Of a DNA stretch of 64,000 nt, positions 53,219 to 61,462 are shown piece after piece. A program made the position numbers and the translations under genes. The DNA lies in assembly GCF_009765835.1 (NCBI RefSeq), contig NZ_LMUS01000001.1:1450513-1514512 (forward strand). The letters are read 5' to 3'. The stretch is from Granulicella sp. L56 (GTDB taxonomy: Bacteria; Acidobacteriota; Terriglobia; Terriglobales; Acidobacteriaceae). Position 1 is the stretch's first letter. Every line of letters starts with the position of its first letter. Under the pieces are notes generated by a model. That model was given only the letters and a program-made list of their open reading frames with translations. It was not told where the DNA came from and made no database searches.

Positions 53219-54400
53219 TCAATAGATCCTGAACTTCTGCACCACTCGATTAATCACGCCGCCGGGACTCGGCGAATCCGGTTGCAAGCCGCGAGCTACC
53301 GAGCAATGCAACCCAAGTAGCTGGCCGAAGATCACATCCACCACCGGTCGATAGGCATCCTCGATATCGTCGTCGATGGCAAGATACGAATCGCAGTAAG
53401 GTGCAATCTCTTCGCTCGCCGACCGAGGCCCGATCGCGATCCGTTCCGCGGTAATTCCCTTCTCTCCGACCTCGCGCAGCAGGTCTGCCGCGTAATTTGC
53501 CCTACGCTCTTCCCCGGAGACAAAGCATACAAAGAGAGTCTCCGCATCGAGCGCTGCCATAGGTCCATGACGAAGTCCAAGCACGGTCTCGGACATCGTC
53601 TTCACCTGGCCCGCCGTCATCTCCAACACCTTCAGCGCCGACTCCTTCGCTACACTCGCCAGCGATCCCGTCCCGACCATGCATACGCGAGAGCGCCTGA
53701 GCGACGACAGCCGCTCTGCTTCGGTCTCCGCCAGCGGCATAAACTTCCGTCCGGCGCGAACCAGCCTTTCGAGAATCGCCGAATACTCTTCGATCGACCA
53801 TGCATGAGCCAGGCACTGCCCCATCAGCACCATGTTCGTAAACGAACTCGTCATCGCCAGGCTGCGGTCATTCACCGCGTCGTCCAGCACAATGACGCAG
53901 GCGTGTGCCGCCTCTTCGCAGATAGCGATCAATCGTGCCTGCGCGTTGCAGGTCACCACAATATGGGCGATACCTGGATATAACTTGATCGCCTGTTCCA
54001 CCACCGCGACCGCCTCCGGCGAATCTCCCGATCTCGAAAACGAGATCCAGAGATATCTCCGCCCCGGAACGACATACTCGTCCAGATTAGGCAGCAACTC
54101 CGTGCTTGCACATGCTGACACCTCGCAACCCCACTTCTGCCGCAGCAGCAGCTCGAGCGCCTGGCCAATATAATCGGAGGTTCCAGCTCCCACCAGCATC
54201 ACTACGGGCCGCTTCTCCAAATCGCCCCGCAACCCGGCTTCCTCAAGGAAATGACAGATCCGCTCCTGATTCTCCTTGAAGATGTGTAGCGTTTTCTCCC
54301 ATGTATCCGGCTGCTGCGCAATCTCGCGCGCTGTGAAGAAAACGCCGCGAGCCTTTTGTTCCTGTACAGGCAAGTCAACAAAGCTTGAACGAGACACCAC
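53219..54400 (-). CDS. agaS: AgaS-like SIS-domain deaminase/isomerase
   Basis: A 393-residue cytosolic protein with two SIS domains. The first, at about 65-200, contains LVGAGTSDYIGQALELLLRQ and ISFSRSGDSPEAVAVVEQA. The second, at about 235-370, contains MVGTGSLASVAKESALKVLEMTAGQ and MSETVLGLRHGPMAAL. This matches AgaS, which converts galactosamine-6-phosphate to tagatose-6-phosphate and ammonia, and less well GlmS, whose N-terminal amidotransferase is missing. It starts at GTG 54400 with AAAGGA 8 nt upstream. Its stop touches kbaZ, and the PfkB kinase is divergent, giving a tagatose-phosphate route. Confidence 0.88.
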   Translation of the reverse strand: MVSRSSFVDLPVQEQKARGVFFTAREIAQQPDTWEKTLHIFKENQERICHFLEEAGLRGDLEKRPVVMLVGAGTSDYIGQALELLLRQKWGCEVSACASTELLPNLDEYVVPGRRYLWISFSRSGDSPEAVAVVEQAIKLYPGIAHIVVTCNAQARLIAICEEAAHACVIVLDDAVNDRSLAMTSSFTNMVLMGQCLAHAWSIEEYSAILERLVRAGRKFMPLAETEAERLSSLRRSRVCMVGTGSLASVAKESALKVLEMTAGQVKTMSETVLGLRHGPMAALDAETLFVCFVSGEERRANYAADLLREVGEKGITAERIAIGPRSASEEIAPYCDSYLAIDDDIEDAYRPVVDVIFGQLLGLHCSVARGLQPDSPSPGGVINRVVQKFRIY

Positions 54401-54428
54401 GGAGATTCCTTTATAGTGGAAGAATTAG

Positions 54429-54464
54429 AAACATTGAATCAGAATCGAAATCAAACATAAGTAA
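54429..54464 (+). promoter_or_regulatory. AAACAT boxes in the agaS/pfkB intergenic region
   Basis: AAACAT occurs at 54429-54434 and again in AAACATAAGTAA at 54453-54464, the latter an exact inverted copy of the box at 51585-51596. The surrounding divergent promoter is strikingly AT-rich (54460-54480). It is proposed as the shared operator of the galactoside locus. Confidence 0.55.
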
Positions 54465-54513
54465 TAATAATACATATACTCGTATTTGCATCACAAAACA
54501 ACAAGAGGCTTTT

Positions 54514-55491
54514 ATGGATACCAAGCGTCCCGGCGGACAGGAAAAATCATTCGATATCACTATCGCGGGGGAGACCAACCTCGACCTTATCCTCTACGGT
54601 CTGCCGGAGGAGATGCCCGTTGAGCGAGAGCTGCTTGGCTCCGGCTTCAAGGTCACTCTCGGCGGATCCTCCTCAATCCTCGCCCACAATCTTGCTATGC
54701 TCGGCAACCGAGTAGGCTTTGCCTCGCAGGTTGGCAGTGACGAGATGGGAGAGATCGCCCTTGCCCGCCTCGCCGAAAGCGGCGTCGACCTCTCTCAGAT
54801 CAAACGCCAGCACCGCGTCGATACCGGCGTCACCCTGTTGCTGCCGCATGGCCGCCGGCGTCACATCCTGACCTACCTTGGGGCGATGGCGGAGATGACC
54901 GTCTCCGATTTGAGTCTCGACTATCTCACCTCATCCCGCCACTTTCATCTCTCATCGCTCTTTCTGCAAACAGCACTTCAACCCGGATTGCCTGAACTTT
55001 TCGATCGGTTGAAGGCTGCCGATCTGACGATCTCGCTCGACACCAACGACGATCCCAGCGATACATGGGGAGGCGTACTCGATCAGCTCCTCGACCGGAC
55101 CGACCTTCTTCTGCCCAACGAGGACGAGGTCATGCGCATCGCTCGAAGGCCCACGCTCGAACAATCGCTCGATCTGCTGGCTGCTCGCGTTCCATTGATC
55201 GTCGTGAAGTGTGGCGCGCGCGGGGCCGTCGTGCAGCAAGGGAAGCAACGCGATTGGGTCTCCCCTCTCTCGGTCGAACCCGTCGACACCATTGGAGCTG
55301 GCGACAGCTTCAACGCCGGCTTCCTCAGCTCGTATCTAAAGGGCGAAGATCCCGTGCGCGCCGCCGCTATGGGAAACGTCACCGGAGCCTTATCTACTTT
55401 ACGGACAGGCGGCACGGAAGCCTTCCGCGATATCGAGCTTCGCGACGCGTTCCTCAAGCAATACACCATATCTGCGGTATCCGGCGCCTGA
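54514..55491 (+). CDS. PfkB-family sugar (phosphate) kinase
   Basis: A 325-residue ribokinase-fold enzyme: DITIAGETNLDLILYGLPEE, the glycine-rich lid GSGFKVTLGGSSSILAHNLAMLG, DTGVTLLLPHGRRRHILTYLG, LLLPNEDEVMRIA, and the C-terminal anion-hole/catalytic signature DTIGAGDSFNAGF. The ATG at 54514 (MDTKRPGGQ) has AAGAGG 6 nt upstream. An in-frame ATG at 54385 inside the promoter region is rejected. With AgaS and KbaZ it would supply tagatose-1,6-bisphosphate as a tagatose-6-phosphate kinase; a simple sugar kinase is the alternative. Confidence 0.88.
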   Translation: MDTKRPGGQEKSFDITIAGETNLDLILYGLPEEMPVERELLGSGFKVTLGGSSSILAHNLAMLGNRVGFASQVGSDEMGEIALARLAESGVDLSQIKRQHRVDTGVTLLLPHGRRRHILTYLGAMAEMTVSDLSLDYLTSSRHFHLSSLFLQTALQPGLPELFDRLKAADLTISLDTNDDPSDTWGGVLDQLLDRTDLLLPNEDEVMRIARRPTLEQSLDLLAARVPLIVVKCGARGAVVQQGKQRDWVSPLSVEPVDTIGAGDSFNAGFLSSYLKGEDPVRAAAMGNVTGALSTLRTGGTEAFRDIELRDAFLKQYTISAVSGA

Positions 55492-55804
55492 CACTGCTTT
55501 GTATTTAATCCTCCGGACTGCGTACTGAAGTTCGGACTTATTGTTTTTTGCCGGCAGCAATCGACGCTACACAACCTTCAGGATGCAACTCGGCCTGGCC
55601 ACCAACGAGCACTCGCTGAGGAAGAATCTTGCTGTTTTTTCCGTAAGCCACGGGCGCAAAACTGCGCTTTACCATTGTTCTTTTTGATGTGGAGATAGAG
55701 TCGGACTTCCATGCGGACCTCAAAGGTATATACCGTTTGAGCAAGGCCAACCGCCGGAATTTAATGAACACACTCGGAAACAAGCCTGTAAGTGATTGAA
55801 AACA
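55492..55804. other. Intergenic stretch before tRNA-Pro
   Basis: About 313 bp. A minus-strand frame of up to 81 codons (55538-55783, ending in RVLVGGQAELHPEGCVASIAAGKKQ in part) looks slightly protein-like, but has no ribosome binding site and no family I recognise. Nothing else was seen. Confidence 0.35.
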
Positions 55805-55881
<77 letters not shown>

Positions 55882-55919
55882 ACTTCTTTTAGTCTATCGC
55901 ATTCATGCGGCAGCTCACG

Positions 55920-56456
55920 CTACATTGCGAAGAGGCGATGCATATCCATGCCAATCGCTTGCAACACATGTTCCGCCATCCATGCAACCAGCAACAGCGG
56001 CAATAGAATCAGCGCGGCCAGCACAATGCACAGCACAATCAGGAATATCCAACTCTGGATCGTATTTTTTCGCGGCTGCACCAGGCTGCCTGCCAGCAGG
56101 GCGTAGTTGCGCCGGTTCGCGCGCCAGGCGATGTCGAACATATCGCCAATAATCGGGACCGATCCCACCACCACCTCGATACCGACATTGGCCGCCATGC
56201 GCGCCAGCGTTACATACGAAACACCGCGAATCCATGCCGCGATAATGATGATGCACGAAGCAATTCCGCCGATCACATCGCCGATTCCCGGAATGACGCC
56301 GACAATGCCATCGAGGCCAAAGCGAATCGACGTTCCGGGAATCCTCAGGAAGTCGTCGAGAACATGCGACAGCAGGTCCAGGTTCTCGTCATCGAATAGC
56401 TTTCCCCCGCGTTTCGTGCGTGGCGGCAGAACCTCGGGCTTTGCTGTAAATTCCAT
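55920..56456 (-). CDS. DUF4112 membrane protein
   Basis: A 178-residue inner-membrane protein. The DUF4112 core is LDDFLRIPGTSIRFGLDGIVGVIPGIGDVIGGIASCIIIIAAW followed by NVGIEVVVGSVPIIGDMFDIAWRANRRNYALL: two related G-x-P-x-x-G-D motifs. A long C-terminal hydrophobic region follows (IFLIVLCIVLAALILLPLLLVAWM). The function is unknown. The ATG at 56456 (MEFTAKPE) or 56468 are both possible. It lies between two tRNA genes, its 5' end overlapping the tRNA-His promoter region. Confidence 0.85.
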   Translation of the reverse strand: MEFTAKPEVLPPRTKRGGKLFDDENLDLLSHVLDDFLRIPGTSIRFGLDGIVGVIPGIGDVIGGIASCIIIIAAWIRGVSYVTLARMAANVGIEVVVGSVPIIGDMFDIAWRANRRNYALLAGSLVQPRKNTIQSWIFLIVLCIVLAALILLPLLLVAWMAEHVLQAIGMDMHRLFAM

Positions 56457-56479
56457 CGCGCTCCCCACTATCCCGGTGC

Positions 56480-56485
56480 TATAAT
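56480..56485 (+). promoter_or_regulatory. -10 box of tRNA-His
   Basis: A perfect TATAAT 11 bp before the tRNA start. No good -35 hexamer is seen 17 bp upstream. The promoter sits directly against the divergent DUF4112 start. Confidence 0.55.
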
Positions 56486-56496
56486 TCTGAGTATAC

Positions 56497-56572
56497 GGCG
56501 GCTATAGTTCAGTGGCAGAACGCCGCTCTGTGGCAGCGGATGTCGTGGGTTCGAAACCCACTAGCCGCCCCA
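56497..56572 (+). tRNA. tRNA-His (GTG)
   Basis: A complete cloverleaf with the histidine-specific extra G at -1 (56497). Acceptor GCGGCTA/TAGCCGC, D stem GTTC/GAAC, anticodon stem CCGCT/AGCGG with loop CTGTGGC (anticodon GTG), T arm GTGGG-TTCGAAA-CCCAC, discriminator C and encoded CCA. Confidence 0.97.
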
Positions 56573-56630
56573 AAATCTTCTCTCCTCGTAGAAGTCCAGC
56601 TTATAGACGACTCCAGGTTCTCGATCCATC

Positions 56631-57392
56631 GTGGTGTCTACCCAAGCCTCAACTCGAATCTTCGCCGGAACCTCCGGCTGGGCTTACCCGACGTGGAAAC
56701 CTGACTTCTATCCTCCTCGCACTCCCGCAAAGAAGTTCCTCGAGTTCTACGCCTCGCAGCTCACCTCTGTCGAGGTCAATTACACCTTTCGCGCCTTGCC
56801 TACCACAAAAATACTCGAAGGCTGGCTCGCTGCCACTCCGCCGCATTTCCGCTTCAGCTTCAAGGCCCCGCAGCGCATCACCCACTTCAGACGCCTCCGC
56901 GATTGTGATGCCGACGTGGCTCAGTTTATCGCCGCGCTCGAACCGGTCCGCCAAGCTGGCAAGCTCGGCCTCCTGCTCTTTCAACTTCCGCCAAACTTCA
57001 AGGCCGACGCCAGCCTGCTCACAGCGTTCCTCACTACCCCGGCATTGCAGACATCAGGCACGCCCCGCATCGCGTTTGAATTTCGCCACCAATCCTGGTT
57101 CAACGAAGAGATTTATACCATCCTGCGCCAGCACGAAGCCGCGCTCTGTATCGCCCAAAGTGACGACCTCGTTACCCCCGAGATCCATACCGCAACTGAA
57201 TTTACCTGCTTCCGTCTGCGTAGCAGCGGCGGCTATTCCTCCGTCGAGCTCGACTCGTTCGCCAAACGTTTCACCGCACTCGCGCAGCAGCGCAATGTCT
57301 ACGCCTACTTCAAGCACGAGGACGAACCCACCGGCGCACTCAACGCCAAAGCTTTCCTCGACCGCACACTTGCCATCGAGGACAAGCATTGA
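56631..57392 (+). CDS. DUF72 (YecE-type) protein
   Basis: A 253-residue TIM-barrel-like protein of the DUF72 family: IFAGTSGWAYPTWKPDFYPPRTPAKKFLEFYA, VEVNYTFRALP, FRFSFKAPQRITHFRRL, LLLFQLPPNFKAD, RIAFEFRHQSWF and VYAYFKHEDEPTGALNA. The biochemical function is not established. It starts at GTG 56631 or 56634, only 58 nt after tRNA-His, with no evident ribosome binding site. Its stop overlaps the start of the next gene (TGATG), so the pair is translationally coupled. Confidence 0.9.
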   Translation: MVSTQASTRIFAGTSGWAYPTWKPDFYPPRTPAKKFLEFYASQLTSVEVNYTFRALPTTKILEGWLAATPPHFRFSFKAPQRITHFRRLRDCDADVAQFIAALEPVRQAGKLGLLLFQLPPNFKADASLLTAFLTTPALQTSGTPRIAFEFRHQSWFNEEIYTILRQHEAALCIAQSDDLVTPEIHTATEFTCFRLRSSGGYSSVELDSFAKRFTALAQQRNVYAYFKHEDEPTGALNAKAFLDRTLAIEDKH

Positions 57393-58429
57393 TGTCAGCA
57401 ACAACGCTCGCAACCGACACCGTTCAAATCGCCGATTTTCAACCGCGGCGCTTCCTGCACAATGGCCATCTGCAGACCATCTTCGGCAACTATCTGCCGC
57501 GCACGAACAGCCTTCCTCCGGGCGAGGCCCAGCTCGTCGAGGTCTCCCCGGCCACCGACTACCAGATCTCCAGCCAGGTCCTCTGCCACTGCCACTGGCA
57601 GCCCGAAGACGTCCGCGCCGCACGTCCTACGATCATCATCGTGCATGGCCTCGAAGGCTCGTCCAACTCGCAGTATGTAATCGGCAACTCCAACAAGCTT
57701 TGGCGGGCAGGTTGCAACATCGTCCGCATGAACATGCGTAACTGTGGTGGCACCGAAGCGCTTGCACCCACGCTCTACCACTCCGGACTATCGAGCGACG
57801 TCGACGCGGTCATGCGCTTCTTCGTCGATCTGCATCAGCTTCAATCCATCGCGCTCATCGGCTACTCTATGGGTGGCAACCTTGTGCTCAAGCTCGCCGG
57901 CGACCTCGGCAAAACTCCGCCGCCACAGCTCCGCGCGGTCATCGGCGTCTCCCCGGTCATCGACCTTGCGCCCTCCTCCGACGCTCTTCATCTCTGGCAG
58001 AACCGCATCTACGAGAAGAAATTTGTGCGGGCCATGCTTCGCCGTTTTCGCCGTAAGGCAGCGCTCTTCCCTCGCGCCTTCGATCCCAATCGTGCCATCG
58101 GCATCAGTTCGCTCCGCGACTTCGACGAGCGCATCATCGCCCTCTACGCCGGTTTCTCCGGGGCCGAGGACTACTACCATCGCGTGGCCGCAGCCCGCGT
58201 CATCGATCAAATCACCGTCCCCACGCTCATCCTGAACTCTCTCGACGACCCTTTCATCCGCATCGCGCCCGATACCCGCGATAAGATCGTGGCGAACCCA
58301 AATATCACCTTCCTCGAAACTGCCCAGGGCGGCCACTGCGCCTTTCTCGCCCAACCGGACCCCTCCATCTGCTACGACGGCTACTGGGCCGAGCACACCC
58401 TCCTGCGCTTCATCCTTGCCAATGCATAA
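57392..58429 (+). CDS. YheT-type alpha/beta hydrolase
   Basis: A 345-residue hydrolase of the YheT/ABHD1-3 group: FQPRRFLHNGHLQTIFGNYLP at the start, IIIVHGLEGSSNSQYV as oxyanion region, nucleophile Ser in IGYSMGGNLVLKLAG, Asp in LNSLDDPFIR and His in QGGHCAFLA. The family includes short-chain and lipid esterases, but the substrate is open. The ATG at 57392 overlaps the preceding TGA. It has no signal peptide, so it is cytosolic or membrane-associated. Confidence 0.9.
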   Translation: MSATTLATDTVQIADFQPRRFLHNGHLQTIFGNYLPRTNSLPPGEAQLVEVSPATDYQISSQVLCHCHWQPEDVRAARPTIIIVHGLEGSSNSQYVIGNSNKLWRAGCNIVRMNMRNCGGTEALAPTLYHSGLSSDVDAVMRFFVDLHQLQSIALIGYSMGGNLVLKLAGDLGKTPPPQLRAVIGVSPVIDLAPSSDALHLWQNRIYEKKFVRAMLRRFRRKAALFPRAFDPNRAIGISSLRDFDERIIALYAGFSGAEDYYHRVAAARVIDQITVPTLILNSLDDPFIRIAPDTRDKIVANPNITFLETAQGGHCAFLAQPDPSICYDGYWAEHTLLRFILANA

Positions 58430-58472
58430 GCCATTCCCTACCAGCCTCAGACTCCCGCTAAGATAGTGATTG

Positions 58473-59093
58473 ATGCTCGCCGAATGGTCCGTAGAAGCCT
58501 CCGCAGACGATCCCGTCCTCGTCATTCCCTGGTCTGACCCCTCAGACCCCAGCGGCAATCGTCGTTTCATCGACCTGCGCGAAAATCCGTACGACCTCGA
58601 ACATCTCCCCGAAGCGGAGCTTCATCCTCCGCTCATGCATGCTCTCCGCTCCCTCAACGCGCCCCGCTCGCCTGTATTCACGGCCAAATGCGATGCATGG
58701 CCGCTCCAACCCAAACAAGATGCAGACGAGCTGGAACAGCTTCGCCTCAACCTCGATATCTTCGATGACGCCTCCCACGATGCCTCGGACGGCTTCGTCA
58801 GCTATATCGACATCCTCTGGCGCGAGCGCTCGATCTTCACCTCGTTCCACCAGCACGAGCAGCTTCTCCACCGCCTCACCCGGCACGCCGCTCCGCTCAG
58901 CCATCCCTATGCAATGCTCGACTGCGTTCTGCGCCCTGCGCTCGTCGACCTCACCGGGCCACAGGAGGGCTTCGCCCTCAGCCTCTATATCAAGTCCCTC
59001 GGCCACGATCCACAATCTGCCGAAGAGAACTGGGCCAGCGCCCTCGACGCCATCGTAGGCCTCGTCCGCAGCAAAGATCTCTCCTTCGCCTAA
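58473..59093 (+). CDS. Hypothetical protein, 206 residues
   Basis: Begins MLAEWSVEASADDPVLVIPW and contains RRFIDLRENPYDLEHLPEAE and LDCVLRPALVDLTGPQEGFALSLYIKSLGHDP. It is acidic, soluble, without signal peptide or cysteine pattern. I do not recognise a family; codon usage matches its neighbours, so it is likely genuine. It lies 43 nt after the YheT-like gene on the same strand, before tRNA-Arg, and could belong to the DUF72/YheT run. Confidence 0.72.
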   Translation: MLAEWSVEASADDPVLVIPWSDPSDPSGNRRFIDLRENPYDLEHLPEAELHPPLMHALRSLNAPRSPVFTAKCDAWPLQPKQDADELEQLRLNLDIFDDASHDASDGFVSYIDILWRERSIFTSFHQHEQLLHRLTRHAAPLSHPYAMLDCVLRPALVDLTGPQEGFALSLYIKSLGHDPQSAEENWASALDAIVGLVRSKDLSFA

Positions 59094-59145
59094 GTGTTTT
59101 CCGGTTGACCGTCCCACCCGCTACAATCGAATCAGGAACGTATAG

Positions 59146-59221
59146 GGGCGAGTAGCTCAATGGATAGAGCATCAGCCTTCTAAGCTGACGGTTGCAGGTT
59201 CGAGCCCTGCCTCGCTCACCA
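59146..59221 (+). tRNA. tRNA-Arg (TCT)
   Basis: Acceptor GGGCGAG/CTCGCTC with one G-T pair, D stem GCTC/GAGC, anticodon stem TCAGC/GCTGA with loop CTTCTAA (anticodon TCT), T arm GCAGG-TTCGAGC-CCTGC, discriminator A and encoded CCA. A TACAAT box at 59122-59127 is a plausible -10. Confidence 0.97.
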
Positions 59222-59266
59222 CACCCTCTACATTCCGTCATTGCGCGCCGGCCCACGGAAAACGAA

Positions 59267-59293
59267 AGGGGCCGCCAATATATAGCGGCCCCT
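59267..59293 (-). terminator. Hairpin terminator after ppa
   Basis: AGGGGCCGC (59267-59275) and GCGGCCCCT (59285-59293) form a perfect 9-bp stem with a 9-nt loop. It is 28 nt past the ppa stop, followed on the minus strand by TTTCGTTTTCC. It may also end the tRNA-Arg transcript from the other side. Confidence 0.8.
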
Positions 59294-59320
59294 GACTTTA
59301 CGTCTTCCCTCAATTACTTT

Positions 59321-59878
59321 CTACTTCTTAGCAACAGCCTCTGCCTGAATCTTCGCCTTATTGTCGATAAAGGTCTGCTGTGCTTCGAGCACCTTATCGC
59401 GGGCAAAAGAAGCATCGCGCCAGCCTTTTACCTCGACACGCTTACCCTCAAGGTCCTTATAGATAGCAAAGAAGTGCGTGATCTCCTTGAGCATGTGCGG
59501 GTAGATCTCGGAGTAGTTCCAGACGTCCTGGTAGCGCGGATTATTCTTGCCGACACACAGTACCTTCTCATCAGCTACGCCCTGATCGAGCATCTCCAGC
59601 ACACCGATGGGACGAACCTCTTGAATGCAGCCCGAAAAACTAGGCGTATCAACGAGCACCAGGACGTCCAGCGGATCGCCATCAGCCGCAAGGGTGCTCG
59701 GAATAAAGCCATAATCCCCGGGATAGTGAACGGGCGAATAAAGATTGCGGTCCAGCCGGAAGACATGCAGCTTCTTGTCATACTCGTATTTGTTGATGCC
59801 TTCGGAGGGGATCTCGATGACGGCGTTGATTACCTCGGGCGCTTTATCTCCGATGGGTAGCTCAAGATAGTTCGGCAT
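59321..59878 (-). CDS. ppa: Inorganic pyrophosphatase, family I
   Basis: Hydrolyses pyrophosphate released by biosynthesis. Family I signature DGDPLDVLVLVD with the metal-binding Asp residues, together with VIEIPSEGINKYEYDK, YPGDYGFIPSTLA and the C-terminal KGWRDASFARDKVLEAQ. About 185 residues from the ATG at 59878 (MPNYLELPIGDKAPEV), the normal length. An upstream in-frame ATG at 59950 adds 24 residues not usual for the family. It is monocistronic and divergent from purS. Confidence 0.95.
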   Translation of the reverse strand: MPNYLELPIGDKAPEVINAVIEIPSEGINKYEYDKKLHVFRLDRNLYSPVHYPGDYGFIPSTLAADGDPLDVLVLVDTPSFSGCIQEVRPIGVLEMLDQGVADEKVLCVGKNNPRYQDVWNYSEIYPHMLKEITHFFAIYKDLEGKRVEVKGWRDASFARDKVLEAQQTFIDNKAKIQAEAVAKK

Positions 59879-59991
59879 AAAATCTGGGATCTCTTCTCGT
59901 GTGCGAAATTTTGCAGCTTGTGGCAATGCGATCGCAACTGCCGGCGGCAACTGCTCCCTCTCCGTTTTAGGAAGGAAAGCGGCACCTTGTC

Positions 59992-59997
59992 TATAAT
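59992..59997 (+). promoter_or_regulatory. TATAAT box directly before purS
   Basis: A perfect -10 hexamer lies only 8 nt before the purS ATG at 60006. If used, transcription would start at or next to the ATG, giving a leaderless message. No ribosome binding site is visible between. Confidence 0.5.
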
Positions 59998-60005
59998 CAA
60001 GCAGA

Positions 60006-60251
60006 ATGAAGGCTCATGTCTATGTCACGCTGAAACGAACGGTGCTGGATGCCCAGGGGCAGACAGTTGCGGATGCACTACGGCGAATGGAATATCGCGG
60101 CGTTGCTGACGTACGGCAGGGAAAGTATTTCCTGCTGACTTTGGAAGATGGATTGGACCAGAACGCGGCGCAGGCCGAGATCGAACGGATCGCGCGCGAG
60201 GTGCTGACCAATCCGGTAATCGAAGAGTTTACCTTCCGGCTGGAACCCTAA
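60006..60251 (+). CDS. purS: Phosphoribosylformylglycinamidine synthase, PurS subunit
   Basis: An 81-residue small subunit of the three-part PurSQL enzyme, which makes FGAM in purine synthesis: AHVYVTLKRTVLDAQGQTVADAL, GVADVRQGKYFLLTLE and a C-terminal LTNPVIEEFTF. The use of PurS implies separate PurQ and PurL subunits elsewhere in the genome, since neither is next to it. It is isolated from purM and purN, which lie near 11-13 kb. Confidence 0.92.
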   Translation: MKAHVYVTLKRTVLDAQGQTVADALRRMEYRGVADVRQGKYFLLTLEDGLDQNAAQAEIERIAREVLTNPVIEEFTFRLEP

Positions 60252-60337
60252 ACACTGCGTTCCCACCGTTTCCGGTCAAAATTCATCGCCATGGCTGGAA
60301 GCGGCAATCGGCTGGTGCTAGGCTCAAAAGCATAGCA

Positions 60338-61462
60338 ATGGAGAACCCTTTGAGTCCTTCGTCGATCCCTGCATCCCTGGAAACCATTGCGGCGCTTCAA
60401 CCTGCCGGAAATGCCTCCGCCGGAAGCAGATTTGTTCGCGCCTGTCTTCGTCAGCCTGTCGATCGCACCCCCATCTGGCTGCTGCGCCAGGCTGGGCGAT
60501 ACATGCCCGAATACATGGCAGTGCGCAAGCACCATTCGCTGCTCGACATCTGCCGAACCCCTGATATTGCCGCCGAAGTGACCATCACCGCCGCCGAGCG
60601 GCTGAGCGTCGACGCCGCAATTATCTTTGCCGATCTGCTGCTGCCGTTTACCCCCATGGGGCTCGACTTCGAATTTCTCGCCGGCGAAGGTCCGGTCGTG
60701 CACTCCCCCGTGCGCACCGTTGAACACGTACGCGCTCTCCGCACCGACCGCATCGACGAACTAAGTTATGTAGCGCGGGCCATTGAGAAGGTCGCCGCTC
60801 ACTTCTCCGCTCCACGAGCAGATGGCGACCAGCTTGGCATCATCGGATTTTGCGGCGCGCCGTTCACCTTGGCCAGTTACATGATCGAGGGCGGCTCTTC
60901 GCGCAACTACATCGAAACTAAAAAACTGATGTACAGCGACAACATCGCGTGGCCGATGCTGATGGAAAAGCTGGTGACGGTGCTGGTCGGATTTGCACAG
61001 CAGCAGGTGGAAGCCGGAGCCGACGTCATCCAGATCTTCGATAGCTGGGTCGGCGCGCTGAGCGTGACCGATTACCGCCGCTACTGCCTCCCCGCCGTCA
61101 CAGAACTCGTCCGCAGAATTCAGTCGATGGGAGTTCCCGTCATCTACTTCGGCGTAGACACCGCCTCGCTTCTCCCCGCCATGGCCGAGACCGGAGCAGA
61201 CGTCATCGGGCTCGACTGGCGCATTCCTCTCGACCAGGGATGGAAGGCCGTCGGCACCGGCCATGCCGTGCAAGGAAACCTCGACCCTATCACTCTGTTT
61301 GCCCCCGAAGAGATTCTCAAAGACCGAGTACGCGAGGTGTTGGCAGCAGCAGCCGGGCGTCCCGGCCATATCTTCAACCTCGGTCACGGCATCGTCCCCG
61401 GAACTCCCGTTGAAAACGTAATCAAAGTCGTCGAATGGGTCAAGGAGTACGGAGCGCTATGA
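60338..61462 (+). CDS. hemE: Uroporphyrinogen decarboxylase
   Basis: Decarboxylates the four acetate groups of uroporphyrinogen III to coproporphyrinogen III. Signatures are TPIWLLRQAGRYMPEY (active-site Arg), AAIIFADLLLPFTPMGLDFEF (Asp), GFCGAPFTLASYMIEGG and the C-terminal FNLGHGIVPGTPVENV (His). The length of 374 residues includes about 25 extra N-terminal residues. The ATG at 60338 is used; an internal start is possible. Its stop overlaps the hemH start (ATGA), so both are translated together. Confidence 0.95.
   Translation: MENPLSPSSIPASLETIAALQPAGNASAGSRFVRACLRQPVDRTPIWLLRQAGRYMPEYMAVRKHHSLLDICRTPDIAAEVTITAAERLSVDAAIIFADLLLPFTPMGLDFEFLAGEGPVVHSPVRTVEHVRALRTDRIDELSYVARAIEKVAAHFSAPRADGDQLGIIGFCGAPFTLASYMIEGGSSRNYIETKKLMYSDNIAWPMLMEKLVTVLVGFAQQQVEAGADVIQIFDSWVGALSVTDYRRYCLPAVTELVRRIQSMGVPVIYFGVDTASLLPAMAETGADVIGLDWRIPLDQGWKAVGTGHAVQGNLDPITLFAPEEILKDRVREVLAAAAGRPGHIFNLGHGIVPGTPVENVIKVVEWVKEYGAL

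Noticed and set aside
55538..55783. 81-codon minus-strand frame before tRNA-Pro
   Set aside because: No ribosome binding site or recognised family; kept only as a comment on the intergenic stretch.
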